A stretch of DNA of 64,000 nucleotides, taken from the NCBI GenBank assembly GCA_963854735.1, contig OY978098.1, forward strand, positions 1,796,001 through 1,860,000, given 5' to 3'. Source of the stretch: Marvania coccoides. Its lineage: Eukaryota; Chlorophyta; Trebouxiophyceae; Chlorellales; Chlorellaceae. The position numbers were made by a program, and so were the translations under genes. This document shows positions 42,139-54,409 of the stretch, piece after piece; within the stretch, counting starts at the first letter, position 1; every line of letters starts with the position of its first letter. The notes below the pieces were generated by a model. That model was given only the letters and a program-made list of their open reading frames with translations. It made no database searches and had not been told where the DNA came from.

Positions 42139-42421
42139 CTTTATACGGAGCTGTAACGTCTGCAAGACGCACTGTTGTATTATACGGAATTCTAAAAATA
42201 TATACCGCAGCTTCCAGACGAGAAGCTTTTCGTAATTCATACTTTTTTGCAAGCCATTTCCTTTAAATTTAGTTCATTTAGACAGCAATTCTGACAAAAA
42301 AATTAATTAAGAAAGACAATATACACGATCTGAAGAGGAATTCCGCGGCCCTGCCCACCAAAGAGAGCTAAATTTTAAATTTAAGAAGTGATCAAAAAGT
42401 TAACCAAAACTAAGTCCAACC

Positions 42422-43636
42422 ATGGCGTCCGCAATGGATGTGGACAAGCCGTCCACATCAGCGCCAAAGGGAGCGGGATACATGCTCCCCTGGGTGGAAA
42501 AATACAGGCCCACAAAGATCAAAGACATCGTGGGGAATACAGAGGCGGTGTCGCGGCTGCAGGTCATCGCAGAGGAAGGCAACATGCCCAACATGATCCT
42601 ATCGGTGCGTTTGTCAACCCAGCAGCGTTCTCTCTCCTTTCACTCTTTCCTCTCAACCACCGTCGTTTTGCTCTCCTTCCCTTCTCTGCAGGGGCCCCCA
42701 GGCACCGGCAAGACCACCAGCGTGCTGTGCCTCGCGCATGAGCTGCTGGGCCCCAACTTCCGCGAGGGGGTGCTGGAGCTGAACGCCTCAGACGACCGCG
42801 GCATCGACGTCGTCCGCAACAAAATCAAAATGTTCGCGCAGCAAAAGGTGACGCTGCCGCCCGGGCGCCAGAAGGTCGTCATTTTGGACGAGGCCGACTC
42901 CATGACCACGGGCGCGCAGCAGGCGCTGCGCCGCACCATGGAAATTTACTCCGGAACCACCCGCTTTGCGCTGGCATGCAACCAGTCCTCAAAAATCATT
43001 GAGCCCATCCAGAGTCGCTGCGCCATCGTGCGCTACGCCAAGCTCTCCGACCAGGAGCTGCTAAAGCGGCTGCTGACGGTGGCGGCGGCCGAGGGCGTAG
43101 CTTACACCAACGAGGGCATGGAGGCTGTGGTGTTCACGGCAGACGGGGACATGCGGCAGGCGCTGAACAACTTGCAGGCCACCGCCAACGGCTTCGGTCT
43201 GGTGACCCAGGAGAGCGTGTTCCGTGTGTGCGACCAGCCCCACCCGCTGCTGGTGTCCAACATTGTGCGGTTCTGCACGGAGACGCGGATAGACGACGCG
43301 TACGAGGGGATGAAGGCTCTGTGCGACATGGGGTACTCGGCGTCAGACATCATCACCATCCTGTGAGTTGTTTGAAAGAAAAAATAGAAAAGACGGAAAA
43401 GCATTGTTACATCAATATTTTGGGGGGGGGAGGGAGAAGTAACGACGGATGATATAATTTGAATGTGTTGCAGGTTCCGGGTGGTGCGCAACTACCAGCT
43501 GCCTGAGTTTTTGAAGCTGGAGTACATCAAAGCCATTGGGTTCTGCCACATGCGCATCATGAGCGGCGTGAACTCGCGGCTGCAGCTGTCGGGGCTGCTG
43601 GCGGAGATGTGCCAGCTCACTATCAGATCACAATAA
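42422..43636 (+). CDS. Replication factor C small subunit (RFC2/RFC4 type)
   Basis: Exons 42422-42604, 42692-43362 and 43474-43636 give 338 residues. RFC loads the PCNA clamp. Boxes in order: [20 protein letters not shown], Walker [49 protein letters not shown] (Walker B), [10 protein letters not shown] with the arginine finger region, the sensor/SRC motif [12 protein letters not shown], and a [14 protein letters not shown] helical region. The match to human RFC2 and Arabidopsis RFC4 is close from memory. There is no organelle signal. The short first intron precedes the Walker A Gly. Confidence 0.93.
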
Positions 43637-43778
43637 AGTATTGATACAAAATTACACAGGGCATAGGAAAATTTCTCTTTCTTGGGAGGGAAAAAATGTG
43701 CTGATTAATATTGCTGTAAAATAGAAAAGGCACACAAAACAGAATCATTTAAGCGGCGGAACATCTTATCTCAGAATT

Positions 43779-43891
43779 CATATGCCCAATAAGCACCGAG
43801 GATAGTTAAGCTCAGTCTTATTTCTTAACAGAAATAAGATTTAAAGAGACCCCAGGGGGAGGACGCCTATAGTAGGTGCACTGTTTCTACT
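43779..43891 (+). repeat. Dispersed repeat A, copy 3
   Basis: Near full-length match, inverted, to 14494-14616, and matches 17161-17220 in its first half. Words: CATATGCCCAATAAGCACCG, AATAAGATTTAAAGAGACCC, CCAGGGGGAGGACGCCTA, GTAGGTGC. Confidence 0.75.
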
Positions 43892-44204
43892 CAAAGGTTT
43901 CCCTCGTCCAAATACTTTACCACTCAGAAAGTATGTTTGAGCGTACTAATGCTTCATAAAGTAGGGCCCTTCGGCCGCAAGCAGCGGCAGTTTACTGAAT
44001 TAAGAAACGTTTAATTTGATGGACATACGTTTCTTTCTGACAGCGTCAATTGCCGCCTTGCTTTACTTCCGTGACGATGCCCAAGTCCAGCCGGTGAGCT
44101 CGGCCTCTTGCAGTGACTCCCAGCCGTCTTTGAAAAGCTCGGTGATAATAGCAGCCGCCGTGGAGTTGTCGGCTGTTGGTGCCTGTTTTGCGTTGTCACA
44201 TATG

Positions 44205-44320
44205 GTTTTTTCATATGCCCAATATGGTTGTAACGTCTACTACCGAGGTTGCTCCTCTAGAGATCCGCAAGTCGACGTGCCACCCTGCCACAGTAAGGCA
44301 GCTCCCCTTCCATCCGTGGG
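44205..44320 (+). repeat. Dispersed repeat B, copy 2
   Basis: Begins TTTTTTCATATGCCCAAT (also the start of repeat A copy 2), then AACGTCTACTACCGAGG, GATCCGCAAGTCGACGTGCC and CCCCTTCCATCCGT, the reverse complement of 16567-16666. Confidence 0.8.
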
Positions 44321-44764
44321 TTCAACTTTAGGTTCTGTGGACGTACGAGCACAGGATCGCCGCCAACAGATTCTGCTCGCCGCCCATACTGTAAGACTTT
44401 GGCCCCCGCCTTCCTGATTCAACCACAAACCGACATAAAAAGAAAGAGGAGCAAGCATATGTGCAAACAAGACCCTCCGACGGCATAGCATTTATTGTGG
44501 TTCTGTTTTTACTTGAGGGAAAAGACACGTTGGATAATAAGAGATAATCATTAAGGGGGCGAAAATCAAATAGCATACTTTAAAAACACATATACCATTC
44601 TGAAAAAAATGAAAGATAAAAAAAAGACGTTGTAACGATTTTTTCCGCATGCGACGGTGTGGGGCGGCACACCTGGGGTGGGCGGCAGTGGCTTTTGAAC
44701 TAGGTGACCTGATAACGGGGTTCCTTCTTTTCACAGGAGGGCGCAGGATGGTTGATTACGTGTA

Positions 44765-47700
44765 TCAATGGCCGCCTGCGCGCACCACCGAGGCCCTCCT
44801 GATCATCGCTGGCGAGGGCGTGATGCGGCCGCCCACCCCAGGGATGCCCCCAGAGAACCTGCCGCCCAGCTCCAGCGACGCGCGCGGCAGCGCGCTGACG
44901 CGGGACATAGAGAGCTTGCTGATGCCGATGTTGGCCTTGGCGCCCATGTGCTCTCCACGGAGGTTGAACACGGTCTGGAAGAGGGGGCGGCGGCGGAAGC
45001 CTTCTTCGTCCAGCGCGTAGAACATCATCCACTTGATGGGGTCAAGGCCGAGGTACCAAATGGCGGCCCAGATCCACGCTGCGACCACGTAGTAGGTGCA
45101 GCCCAGCACGCTGGCGGTGAAGGTCCACTCCGTGCCGGCGAGCGGCACCTTGCGGGAGGTGAAGAAGGGGATGTTGCCGCCGGAGGAAAGAACGCAGAAC
45201 TGGCACTCGGTGATGGCGTCGCGCGGGTGCTCGTAGCCGTTGAACCCAAAAATGGCCACCAGGGTGGCCAGCATCTGTGCAACGAAGAAAGCGACGTACG
45301 TGAGGGTGCCGGCGCGGGAGCGCAGCGAGTGCGCGGCCGTGCGCACCACAAACACCAGGGCCTGGCCGGAGACGGAGACCTGCACGTAGAGGGCGGAACG
45401 GGTCATGGCGTCCCGCACAAAGCGCTGCTCGGCCATGCACTGGTCCTGAATGGTGACGGTGGTAGCGTCCTGGGCGACAGACTGGTCGGCGTAGGCGGAG
45501 ACAGAGGTCAGAAGGGCGGTGGGGTCGAGTCCCCGGTCGGAGATGTAATCGTCGCACCAGCCGCTGATCTTGTCTTGGCGGGTGTCCAGCGAGAACATGC
45601 CGAGTTGCTCCTCGAAGAAGCGGGTGTGGGTGAGGACGTAGAAGAAAGACCAGGAGGAGATGGTGAGGTACAGGCCGTAGACGATGCCGGAGGCGAAGAT
45701 GGAGGGCAGGTCCCAGCGGTTGGGGAAGTGGGAGGGGGTGACGCGGTCCTTTGAGAGCGCGATCATGGCGCCGTCGTTGAACACCGCCAGCAGCACGATG
45801 AGGATGGTGGGGAAGTACCTGGTGCGATGCAAATGCGGTTGATATTATTTTATTGAATTTAATTATATAGTCGTCAGGGCGATTTCCGACACAGCATGTG
45901 TGGACAGCATGCAAAATCGGCACGGCAGTATTTTAGCACTCACCAGTCGTAGATGACGGTGAGCAGGCCGAAGGTGAAGCAGATGCGGAACGTCATGGCA
46001 ATAGTGTAGCGGCTGCAAGAAATAAACAAATACAGCGAAGAGCGTTAGGAAATGTAACCATAGGAAATAAGCATTGTTAATAAAAGCACTGATCCATCAC
46101 TGTACCTGTACGTGGTCATCCTCTGGAAGATTTTGCGCGCCCCGATGATAGCGCCCACGATGGTGTACAGGCCAGGCTTTGTGAGAACAATGTCTGCAGC
46201 GCCGCGAGCGGCATCGGTGGCGTCAGCGACAGCAATGCCCACGTCCGCCTTTTTCAGAGCGGGAGCGTCGTTCACCCCATCCCCTGTCATTCCTATTAAA
46301 TTTCAAGAGAGCATCATCGCACCTATATATGAGCATATATATGATCGTCGGTGATTAAAAAAATTGTCGGTCTTACCTATCATGTGCCCGCGCTCCTGAA
46401 GGGTCTTGACGATGAAGAACTTGTGCTCGGGAAAAACTTCAGCAAAGCCGTCGGCCTCCTCGATGAGCTGCTCCACAGAGATGTGGCCATCAACGAGGCC
46501 GATGCCCTGCTTCACCTTGACCAGCGCCTCGGTGGTGAAGATATTGGAGCCCTGCACAGCAGCAAAGCAGAAGAATTATTTGAGGTTGTTATTTTGCATT
46601 TCAAAAAGCTATAGCTGTATTATATGGCTATGCTTATGCTTATTTATTCCGTTTTCTTTAAAGTAAGGGAAGCGCACTACTCACCATGCCCAGCTGGCGC
46701 GCGGTCTCCTTGCCGATGAGCAGCTGATCCCCAGTGATCATTTTCACCGAGCACCCCAGCTCTAAGCACCGCTCGATGGTCTCCTTGGTATCATGACGTG
46801 GGGGGTCCCACAGCGGCACGATGCCTACCATCTGCCATTTGGCCGTCCCGTTGCCCTCAGACACCGCAATCCCCAGCGCCCTGAACCCGCGGCTGGCGTA
46901 CTCGGTAATTTTCGCGTCGCAGGCCGCCTGGATGGCCTCCCGATCCTCCGCCGCCTTCACCACCACCTGTGGGGCGCCCTTCATCACTTTGAAGGTCCGT
47001 CCGGTGTCCAGGTCTTCGATAATGGCCACCGTGTACTTGTCGGTGGGGTTGAAGGGGACGTACTTTGTTAATTTGTTGTGTTCCCACAGAGTGGCAGCGT
47101 CGGCGTAGGAATCGTGCAGAACCACGTCGATGGGCTCCTCGGTGACGATGTTGGCGGACAGCGCGCCGTACTTGAGCACGTCCTCGATGGTGTGCTCCCC
47201 CAGCGGGAAGCAGTTGGAGACGTCCACAGTGAGCTTGTTCAGTGTGAGCGTGCCGGTCTTGTCGGAGCACAGAATGTCCATGCCAGCCATCTCCTCGACG
47301 GCAGACATGCGGGACACGATGGCGCCGTCTTTGGCCAGTTCAAAGGCGCCCAGCGCCAGAGTGACGGAAAGTACGGTGGGCATTGCGATGGGGACGCCAC
47401 CCACGATCAACACCAGGATGTTTGTGAGGGTGGGGCAGCCGCCAGAGCCGCCCAGACACTCGTGGCCATAGTGCCCGAACTGCACAGCTAGCGTGATAAT
47501 CACCCAAACGGTTATTGTTATGAGACAAAGGGCGCCGATCCGGGTCATCACTTTCTGCAGGTTAGCCACGTTCTCGGTGCCGATGAGCAGCGCGGCGGCG
47601 CGCCCGAAGAAGGTGTTGAGCCCGGTAGCGTACACCACGCAGTGGCGCTCCCCTTGTTTGATGGTGGACCCGGAGAAACAAACATCGCCCGAAAACTTCT

Positions 47701-48511
47701 TCACGGGCAGGGACTCCCCCGTCAGCGCGGCCTGGTCGCACTGCAGCGGTGTCTCGTCGTCTTGGTTCCCTTCCTCCCCCTCGGTCAGCACCTTGACGTC
47801 TGCCGGCACAATCTCGCCCAGCCGGATCACAATGACGTCACCAGGCACCAGGTCGGCGGCAGGCATCGATGACACTTTGCCGTCGCGCAGCACCCGGGCT
47901 TTGGGCGCCAGCGCGGAGGTGAGCGCGCGGATGGCCTTGTCGGCGTTGGACTCCTCGATGTACGAGATCGAGGCGTTGATGAACAGCAGCACCAGGATGA
48001 GAACGAAGTCGACGTAGTCCAGCAGCGCAATTGCCAGAATGGCAGCGGCCTCCATGGCCCAGCTCAGGGGGTTCCACATGTAGGAAAAGAACACCAAGAT
48101 CTGGTTGCGACTCTCGTCGGGAAGCATGTTGGGGCCATACTCCACCAGCCTCGCAGCGGCCTCAGCAGAGGTGAGCCCGGCAGTGGTGCTCTGCGCGGGG
48201 AATTTGAGAGTGAAGGGGGTGAGATGAGGATTGGGTTTGGGTGTGAGACGGCGGTGGTTTTTCTTTGGTAAATTATAAAGTCAAAATCGCACCTTCAGCA
48301 GCTCCAGCGCCCGCGCCTGGCTGATCTCCTTGAAGTCCACCTCCTGCGCTCCATCCTCGGCTATGGGGACGTCGACCTGGCCTGCAAACCAACAAACAAA
48401 CAACAGAGTTGGTCTTCGGCATTTGGGTTTTCGTAGCAAGCGCCGCCTGCCACTTCGCAAATTGGCTATTGACGCACCGTCGCTAGGTGGAACGGCTGTC
48501 CCGTTGGACAT
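44765..48511 (-). CDS. Plasma-membrane-type H+-ATPase (P3A P-type)
   Basis: Seven exons, 48511-48478, 48381-48293, 48190-46685, 46551-46377, 46292-46106, 46012-45944 and 45818-44765, give 1037 residues; every phase agrees. This ATPase drives proton export and membrane potential. Landmarks: [10 protein letters not shown], the phosphorylated Asp351 in [55 protein letters not shown]. The last exon carries TM7-10 with two long lumenal-side loops ([19 protein letters not shown] and others) and an Arg/Ser/Gly-rich tail ending [11 protein letters not shown]. That tail lacks the C-terminal YTV 14-3-3 site of land-plant pumps, like remembered chlorophyte pumps. Confidence 0.95.
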
Positions 48512-49140
48512 CTTATCTTGTTTGAAACTTCGAAACAATTTGAAATGTGAATCTTATATGTTTATTTTGAAGCCGCAAACGTCCTGCGACTGAGGCAGGG
48601 CCTCCACGAAATTTTATATCACTGCACCTGAAAGTTATAAAATTCATTTCAGCACGCAGTAACGCGTGAAAGCTGCCGCGGGATGCCGTACCATCCGAAG
48701 TCCGAGTGCCTGATCTCAAAAGAAAGTGCTATATAGTAATGGCCCGGACCAGCAGGAAATAAATATTATAATAATAATCTGGTTTTTGACCTGCTGATTT
48801 CTGCCAGCCCTTTGGTTCGGCCGGCAAACCTTCCCTCCCCACATAGAATGCCCAGCCTCCATTTATCCGCCGCATGACGCAGAAATCGTCTGTCTGCTCA
48901 TATTGAGAATGGGAAGAGAGTACGGGCTGCCAAAAAAGTGGAAACCTTGCCTTAGTGTATATACTCAAGTTTATGAAATTAAAGAAATTCCAGCAGTGAA
49001 TAAGTAAAAGCTGGCGCCGCCATGCTATAAAAAGAAAGATGTTCACCCGTCAGTCTTCACACAGAAATAGCTACCAGAATTGATTTTAATGGAATGGTGC
49101 TCTTTTTTAGCTACAGCAACTGCAGCGTTAAATGCAGGGT
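48512..49140. other. Gene-free interval
   Basis: Should contain the H+-ATPase promoter. A 105-codon minus-strand frame at 48729-49046 has a fairly protein-like middle (MRRINGGWAFYVGREGLPAE) after a T-rich stretch ending TTTTTTGGCAG, so a small hidden exon cannot be excluded. Confidence 0.4.
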
Positions 49141-50883
49141 CTACATTTTTGTGTCGCAGGTCTTGCCCTGTGTCGTGCCGTCACAGCGGCCATCGCCACA
49201 GCGGGTGCGATGGGCAAAATCACCAACGGAGAGCTCGTATAGCTTTAACCAGCGACCTAAATCCAGCGCAGCGAAGATCTCTACGTTGACTATGGCCTCG
49301 ACCGAACCTGGCAGGCTAGGTACGAGCGGGGCGGCTGGAGATGGTTCGGTGAGCTCTAAGACAAGCAGCTGCAACGCAGGGAGACGGTCTGCCGCAGCGC
49401 CCAGCAATCACGCTTCCTCCAGACCGATGGTGTAGCATTTCAGGCGCAGCTCCCTCTTGCAAAGTAGGCCACTGCGTCGTCAGCAGCGATCTGATTGCCT
49501 CGAAGACATGCGGGGAAGAAATAAAAGATCCAGCTTTCGCAAGGCTGGAAAGTTTCCGTTCCATGCAGCAACAGCCAGCGCCCGTGCCCCTGGCACGTTT
49601 GGAAGAAATATAATCTGAGTGAGTGGCTTGAAACTGGAGTGGGTGATGAGGTAGGAGCCAATGGCCTGCGTCTGATTGTAACGCAGGCCCTGAGACGCAT
49701 AACTCATCCAGCTGAAACCAAGGAAGGCTGAAAAATCGGGCTAGGTGGGGAAATAACTCTTGGCCCAGCTCCAGCCTCCTCCATACACGCAGGGCCGAGA
49801 ACCTAGAAAAAAATGGCCGCATTATCCAGCCTTTGAAGAGACACCTGGTTGAAGCACAGCCCCAGCCGCGAGAATCCTTTCCACTCAGCCTTGCACAGGG
49901 CAAGCATCGCTGGTGCGCCGGGAGCTTGGCCAAGTGCAGGGTTGTCAACCGCTGCGATGCCACGCTCATCGTCTCCATCAACTCAGGCGTAATCATCCAA
50001 TTAGCGTGGCCAAAACGAAGTTCTTCAAGGTGTGGCAGATGCTCTAGCCCCGCTCCGAAACCGTTTGCGTCCACGATTTCGTTGCCACTGATATCGATCT
50101 TGCGAGGCGATGGGCACACCGCGGCAACCCCAAGCAGCTCTCTGACAAAGTATGCAGTTTGTCCGAGAGCTGCAAGTCCTATGAGGTTGGCTTGCAGCCT
50201 CATACAAGGGTACGACTTGGCTGTGTTGGATTTCAGGGCCAGCGACGTCAGCCGCGGCAGCTCCATCGACGAGATTGCACGGAGTCCACCTACTTCGAGG
50301 TAATTATTGCCAAGAAACAGGTTCTCTAGGGGCCACATTCTCTAGGGGATGCCCACGCTCAATTTTTGCAGGAAAATCTCTCCGGAGAACGAAACCTGCG
50401 GCGCAGGGAAGCTGCAATCCTCGCTGGATCCACCCAGCCGGTTATCCGACCAATCCAGCTTGCGAGGGAATTTCACAGCATGCCGGTCTTGCTCAGCGCT
50501 TTGGCGGCTCGGAAGCCCAGAGCGCTGGAGCTAAAAACAAGCTCTTTCAACGCAGGGAAGTGCCCCTCCGCCAGCATGATGACACCCGCTTCCCAGAAGC
50601 ATCGGCTGAAGTCCATCCGCCTCAAATTCTTCCAATGCTGAACAGCATCCTTCAGGCAGCCCCCATCAGAAAGCCTGGGAAGGCAGGGGATGCGTCTGAC
50701 GGCACGCACGGAGTCGTCGACGACGCTGCGCAGGTAGTGGCTGACAAGCCGAAAACACGAGCTCCGGTTGTGCAGCTCGTGCCAGGTGAGGTGGCCGAAA
50801 ATGAAAACTATGAGCCGTGGGTCCAAATATTTGAAGCTCGCAATGCGCTCTGCGTCGCACTGTGCCTTCTCCATGGTGTACAA
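49141..50883 (-). pseudogene. Frame-broken F-box/LRR-type gene
   Basis: Reading on the minus strand, the frame from 50883 opens with an F-box-like helix pair (LDPRLIVFIFGHLTWHELHN, then VSHYLRSVV) and leucine-rich repeats (FPALKELVFSSSALGFRAAK), but stops at 50473. LRR-like sequence continues in other registers: KLDWSDNRLGG just past it, LENLFLGNNYLEVGGLRAIS and HLPHLEELRFGHANW in the frame from 50338, NFPALRKLDLLFLPRM in the frame from 49707, and RLPALQLLVLELTEPSPAAP in the frame from 49407. Protein-like LRRs in at least four registers, with stops between, indicate a decaying copy or sequence errors. No plausible introns restore one frame. I do not attempt to rejoin it. Confidence 0.6.
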
Positions 50884-51252
50884 ATGTTTGTTAAGGCTTG
50901 ACAGCGCCCCGTTTCTTATAAATTCTGCGGTTTGTTATTAATTTGAATGTTTTTTTCTGCTGCACCTGCGCTTTTCCGGTAACCTATGAACAAAATATAT
51001 GATTATGGGTGCTGCTTTTGCAATTTTTATATTAGCAATAAATAATAACCAGCAATAAATAGTAACCGGAGGAACGCAGCTCGGAGAGATTTGAGCAAAA
51101 TCAAGGTGAAAACGCCTGAAATCCGAGATCGCTCCTCGGTTTTCTAATACTAGTAAAATACCACAGATTTAACACGAAGAACCCACTTCACAGGAGCCCT
51201 CCACCCCGGTCCTGTTTTATTTTGCCCTTATTTTTAAATTTCATCGAAGAAG
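50884..51252. other. Gene-free interval
   Basis: AT-rich, with two near-identical AGCAATAAATAATAACC-like words at about 51033-51067. No gene recognised. Confidence 0.4.
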
Positions 51253-52076
51253 ATGGAGCTCCTTGGCTCGTGCCATTGCGGCGCTGTGATGTTCAGCCTC
51301 ATCTCTCACACAACCCGTCCGTACATGCGCTGCTATTGCTCCATCTGCCGCAAAAACGACGGTGGCGGAGGATTTGCTATCAATATCATGGGCATGGTAA
51401 TCGAACGTCTTAAACCTACGCTGTATTCCAGTGGATAAATATTTCCTCCTCCCCGCTTTACTGTACACAGCATTCTGCATTCAATTGCTTCAGAGTATCT
51501 CTGTCCTTCCCGCTCCTTGTCTTCACAGACTGATACATTGAAGGTTGAAGGCAAGGAACACGTGAGAACATACTCGGCAATGCTGCCCAGTGCGGAAGCT
51601 GGAGGGGAGCTGCACCCCAGCAGCAACGTGCGTTCGTTTTGCGGCAAATGTGGGACGCACGTGTGGGCACACGATGAGCGGTGGGCGCAATGGATTTATC
51701 CCCTTGCCAGCGCCATTGATACGGACCTGCCGGCACCGCCGCACACCGTGCACATGATGCTGGGCAGCAAAGCCAGGTGGGTGGAGCCGCAGGTGAGGAT
51801 TTTCTTTTTTTTATATATAAAAGCAGGGCAGGGTGCTGTGGATGGGCTTTCGACGCAAACTTGCTGCTGCCAGATTTTTATTCAGTATATTAGGTTCTTT
51901 TCACCGTGGTTGATTTTTAACTTTTACTCCCATGGGCATGTGAACACGCGAGTCTCATTTTTTTATTTTTTGTTTTTGTTTGCATGCAGATTGGCAAGGA
52001 CGACACAATGTTTGAGGAGTACCCGGAGCTGAGCATTGAGGACTGGCACAAGAAGCATGGATGCTACGTGGAGTGA
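51253..52076 (+). CDS. GFA/CENP-V-domain protein
   Basis: Exons 51253-51396, 51529-51792 and 51990-52076 (phase 0) give 164 residues. The domain belongs to the glutathione-dependent formaldehyde-activating/CENP-V family: GSCHCGAVMF, the cluster CYCSICRKNDGG, SNVRSFCGKCGTHVW, and HTVHMMLGSKARWVEP. The seven Cys and neighbouring residues would bind two zinc ions. Bacterial Gfa members were thought to condense formaldehyde with glutathione, though that activity is disputed, and eukaryotic members are poorly characterised, so function is not assigned. The C-terminal KDDTMFEEYPELSIEDWHKK is family-like. Confidence 0.88.
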
Positions 52077-52496
52077 ATCAAGCCAAGCAGCATGTTCAAG
52101 CGGAAACGGTCGGCAACAATTTGATGCTGACGCCAACTGGAGGCGAGGCTATAATGGAGTGAGTTCCGCGATACGTGGACTCTGAGAAGTTTATCGGAAC
52201 GCTGCTGCCTGGACACGATTTTTCTTCTTCTGTTGCAGCTGTCGTGTTGAAGCAATTGAGGGTTTGAAAGACGACGTGCCTGCTGAGCCTCTAGGTGCAG
52301 TTTCGGGCGAATGCTCGTTCTGAGAGGCAAAGGTATAACTTTTAATCGTATTTTACAGAGGACATGCCTGTCTACTGGCGCTTTAGTAACAGACATTTGT
52401 AAAATTTGCGCTATTTTTTTTGCCGCACAGCGTCGAGTTCTGCGCTCATCGTAAGCGCATTGCGGACAACAGCATCGGCAAAAGTTGAAAAACAAC
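52077..52496. other. Gene-free interval
   Basis: Probably 3' UTR of the GFA-like gene and promoter of the DUF4336 gene. No repeat recognised. Confidence 0.4.
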
Positions 52497-54133
52497 ATGA
52501 TGCCGCTCACATCTGGCGCTGCTCGGCTGTGTGGGCCGTTGAGGCCACTTCAGAATGCCAAGAGCAGTGGGGAGGCACGCAGAGAAGTGATCTCAAGGTA
52601 AAAGGATGCATTACATAAGGCGACAAAGCAATAAGGGTAAAAAATTTCACCCCGTTGTTCAATTTTCGTTGCAGGGCCACCACCGCCGCTCCCGTCCGCG
52701 CCGCTGCAACAAAGACTTCTTCTCCTCCGCCCAAAGCCAAGCCCGAGGGCGACCCTTACTTCAACGTCACGGGCTACCCCTTTCCTTTGGGGCCCTTGAC
52801 CCGCCGCCGCACCATTCGCCGCGAGGTAAAAAAAAATCAAAACACTGCGCATGCTTTCAACTTCCTTTTCAGCTTTTCAATGGCCTGCATTACACAGCGA
52901 CTAATTATATGTCCGCATGCTTCACCCCCGCAGGTCGAGCGCGGCTCCATTTGGTTTTTTGAGCAGCCCCAGTCACTGGGATTCAGCAACGTCACCACCA
53001 ACACCCGAATGACCGTTATTAAACTGCAGTCGGGGGGGCTGTGGGTGCACGCACCCGTGGCGCCCACCCCCGAGTGCCTGCGGCTGCTGCGCGAGCTGGA
53101 CGCTCCCGTGGAGCACATCGTGCTGCCCACCTTTGCCTACGAACACAAGATCTTTGTGGGCCCCTTTTCGAGGAAGTTCCCCAAGGCAAAAGTGTGGATT
53201 GCGCCCAAGTAAGCTAGAACAAACCACTCTCTTTCCTTTTCCCCTTCTCCTTCTTCTCATAACTCAAATTTTGTACAATATTTGGCTGAACGCTCTATGA
53301 TTCTACCATCTATTTTATTCACCAACAGGCAGTGGAGCTGGCCCATCAACCTGCCCCCTCAGTTCTTCGGCATCTTCCCCACGGGCGGCGTGCTCAAGGA
53401 CGGCGACACCTCCACCCCCTGGGCCTCCGAGATCGAACAGAAAGTTTTAATTTCGTCGGTCGGCATCGGCCCTTACATCGAAGTGGCTTTCTTCCACAAA
53501 AAAACGCGGTCTTTGCTGGTCACCGACGCGGTGGTTTCCGTGCCCGAGCAGCCCTCGGAGCTGGTGGCCGCGGCGGACCTGGTAGATGCCGCAAAGTCGA
53601 ATTTCTTCGTGCAAGTGCTGGCGGGCGATCTGGCCGATGAGCCCGTCAACGGGGTGCCGCTGCAGCCCACGGAGCTGACGCCCGCGGTGCGGGACCTGGG
53701 GTGGCGCCGCATGGCGCTGCAGATCCTCTATATCGTGCCTGGGGATCTGCGAGACCCCACCGCGGGCTTCAGAGCGGTGGCCAATAAACTGATCGTGGGG
53801 CCCATTCTCAAGACGCTGGTGTTCACCACGGAACCGGACCTGTCGCGGGAGTGGGTGGACTCCATCTGCCGCGACTGGGCCTTCAAGCAGGTCATTCCAG
53901 CGCACTTTCAGGCGCCGATCAAGGCGGGGCCGGCAGACTTCAAGGCAGCGTTTGGATTCTTGTACGAGGGGCAGCCTGAGGAGCAGAGCGGCGTGGCCGG
54001 CCTGTTTGCAGGGCTGTTTGGCGGCGGCAGCAAGAAGAAAGTCGGCAGCAGCGTGCAGTACCCGGCAGAAGACATTAAAGCGCTGGACAACGCAAAGTCA
54101 TTTTTGGTGAAGATTGGAGCGGTGAACAAATAG
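52497..54133 (+). CDS. DUF4336 plastid protein
   Basis: Exons 52497-52597, 52675-52825, 52934-53208 and 53329-54133 give 443 residues. The first 45 residues are an Arg/Ser/Ala-rich transit-like peptide, with the first intron inside it. The mature protein has IWFFEQPQSLGF, TRMTVIKLQSGGLWVHAPVA, VEHIVLPTFAYEHKIFVGPF, WSWPINLPPQFFG, and a C-terminal region ending in a hydrophobic, Gly-rich segment. I recognise this as the DUF4336 family of plants and cyanobacteria, which has a metallo-hydrolase-like pattern but no established activity. A plausible alternative start within the first exon changes little. Length is typical. Confidence 0.78.
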
Positions 54134-54409
54134 ACGCAGCGAGCACAAAGAGCAGAAACCCCTATTTCGTTGCCTACTGTTATTGGAGAAATAAACCTAC
54201 CTACCTTTGGAGATGAACATAAGAATCATTTGACGCCATAACTCTATTCCATAATTTCATGATTATTTTGAACCTCTTTCTACCCTTCCAACCAGTGTAT
54301 TTAGCAGCTGGTGCCCATTTTAGTTTTATTTCGTTATTGTGATATTTTTTTTCTTATCATTATTGTTTTTTTGTATTAACATTTTTTTCATCGATGAAGA
54401 ACCGGCCCT

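Larger units (their letters stand above)
43637..44764. other. Gene-free interval with dispersed repeats A and B
   Basis: About 1.1 kb between RFC and the H+-ATPase 3' end. Repeat A copy 3 (43779-43891) and repeat B copy 2 (44205-44320) are both present on the plus strand. A 133-codon frame at 44016-44417 runs through repeat B and shows no family similarity. This looks like a repeat-accumulating region. Confidence 0.5.

Noticed and set aside
44016..44417. A 133-codon frame in the RFC to H+-ATPase interval
   Set aside because: It runs through dispersed repeat B and has no family-like pattern.
44768..45754. A 328-codon plus-strand frame antisense to the H+-ATPase last exon
   Set aside because: It is the mirror of GC-rich coding sequence with an obvious P-type ATPase on the other strand; its Gly/Glu/Val-rich translation has no motif.
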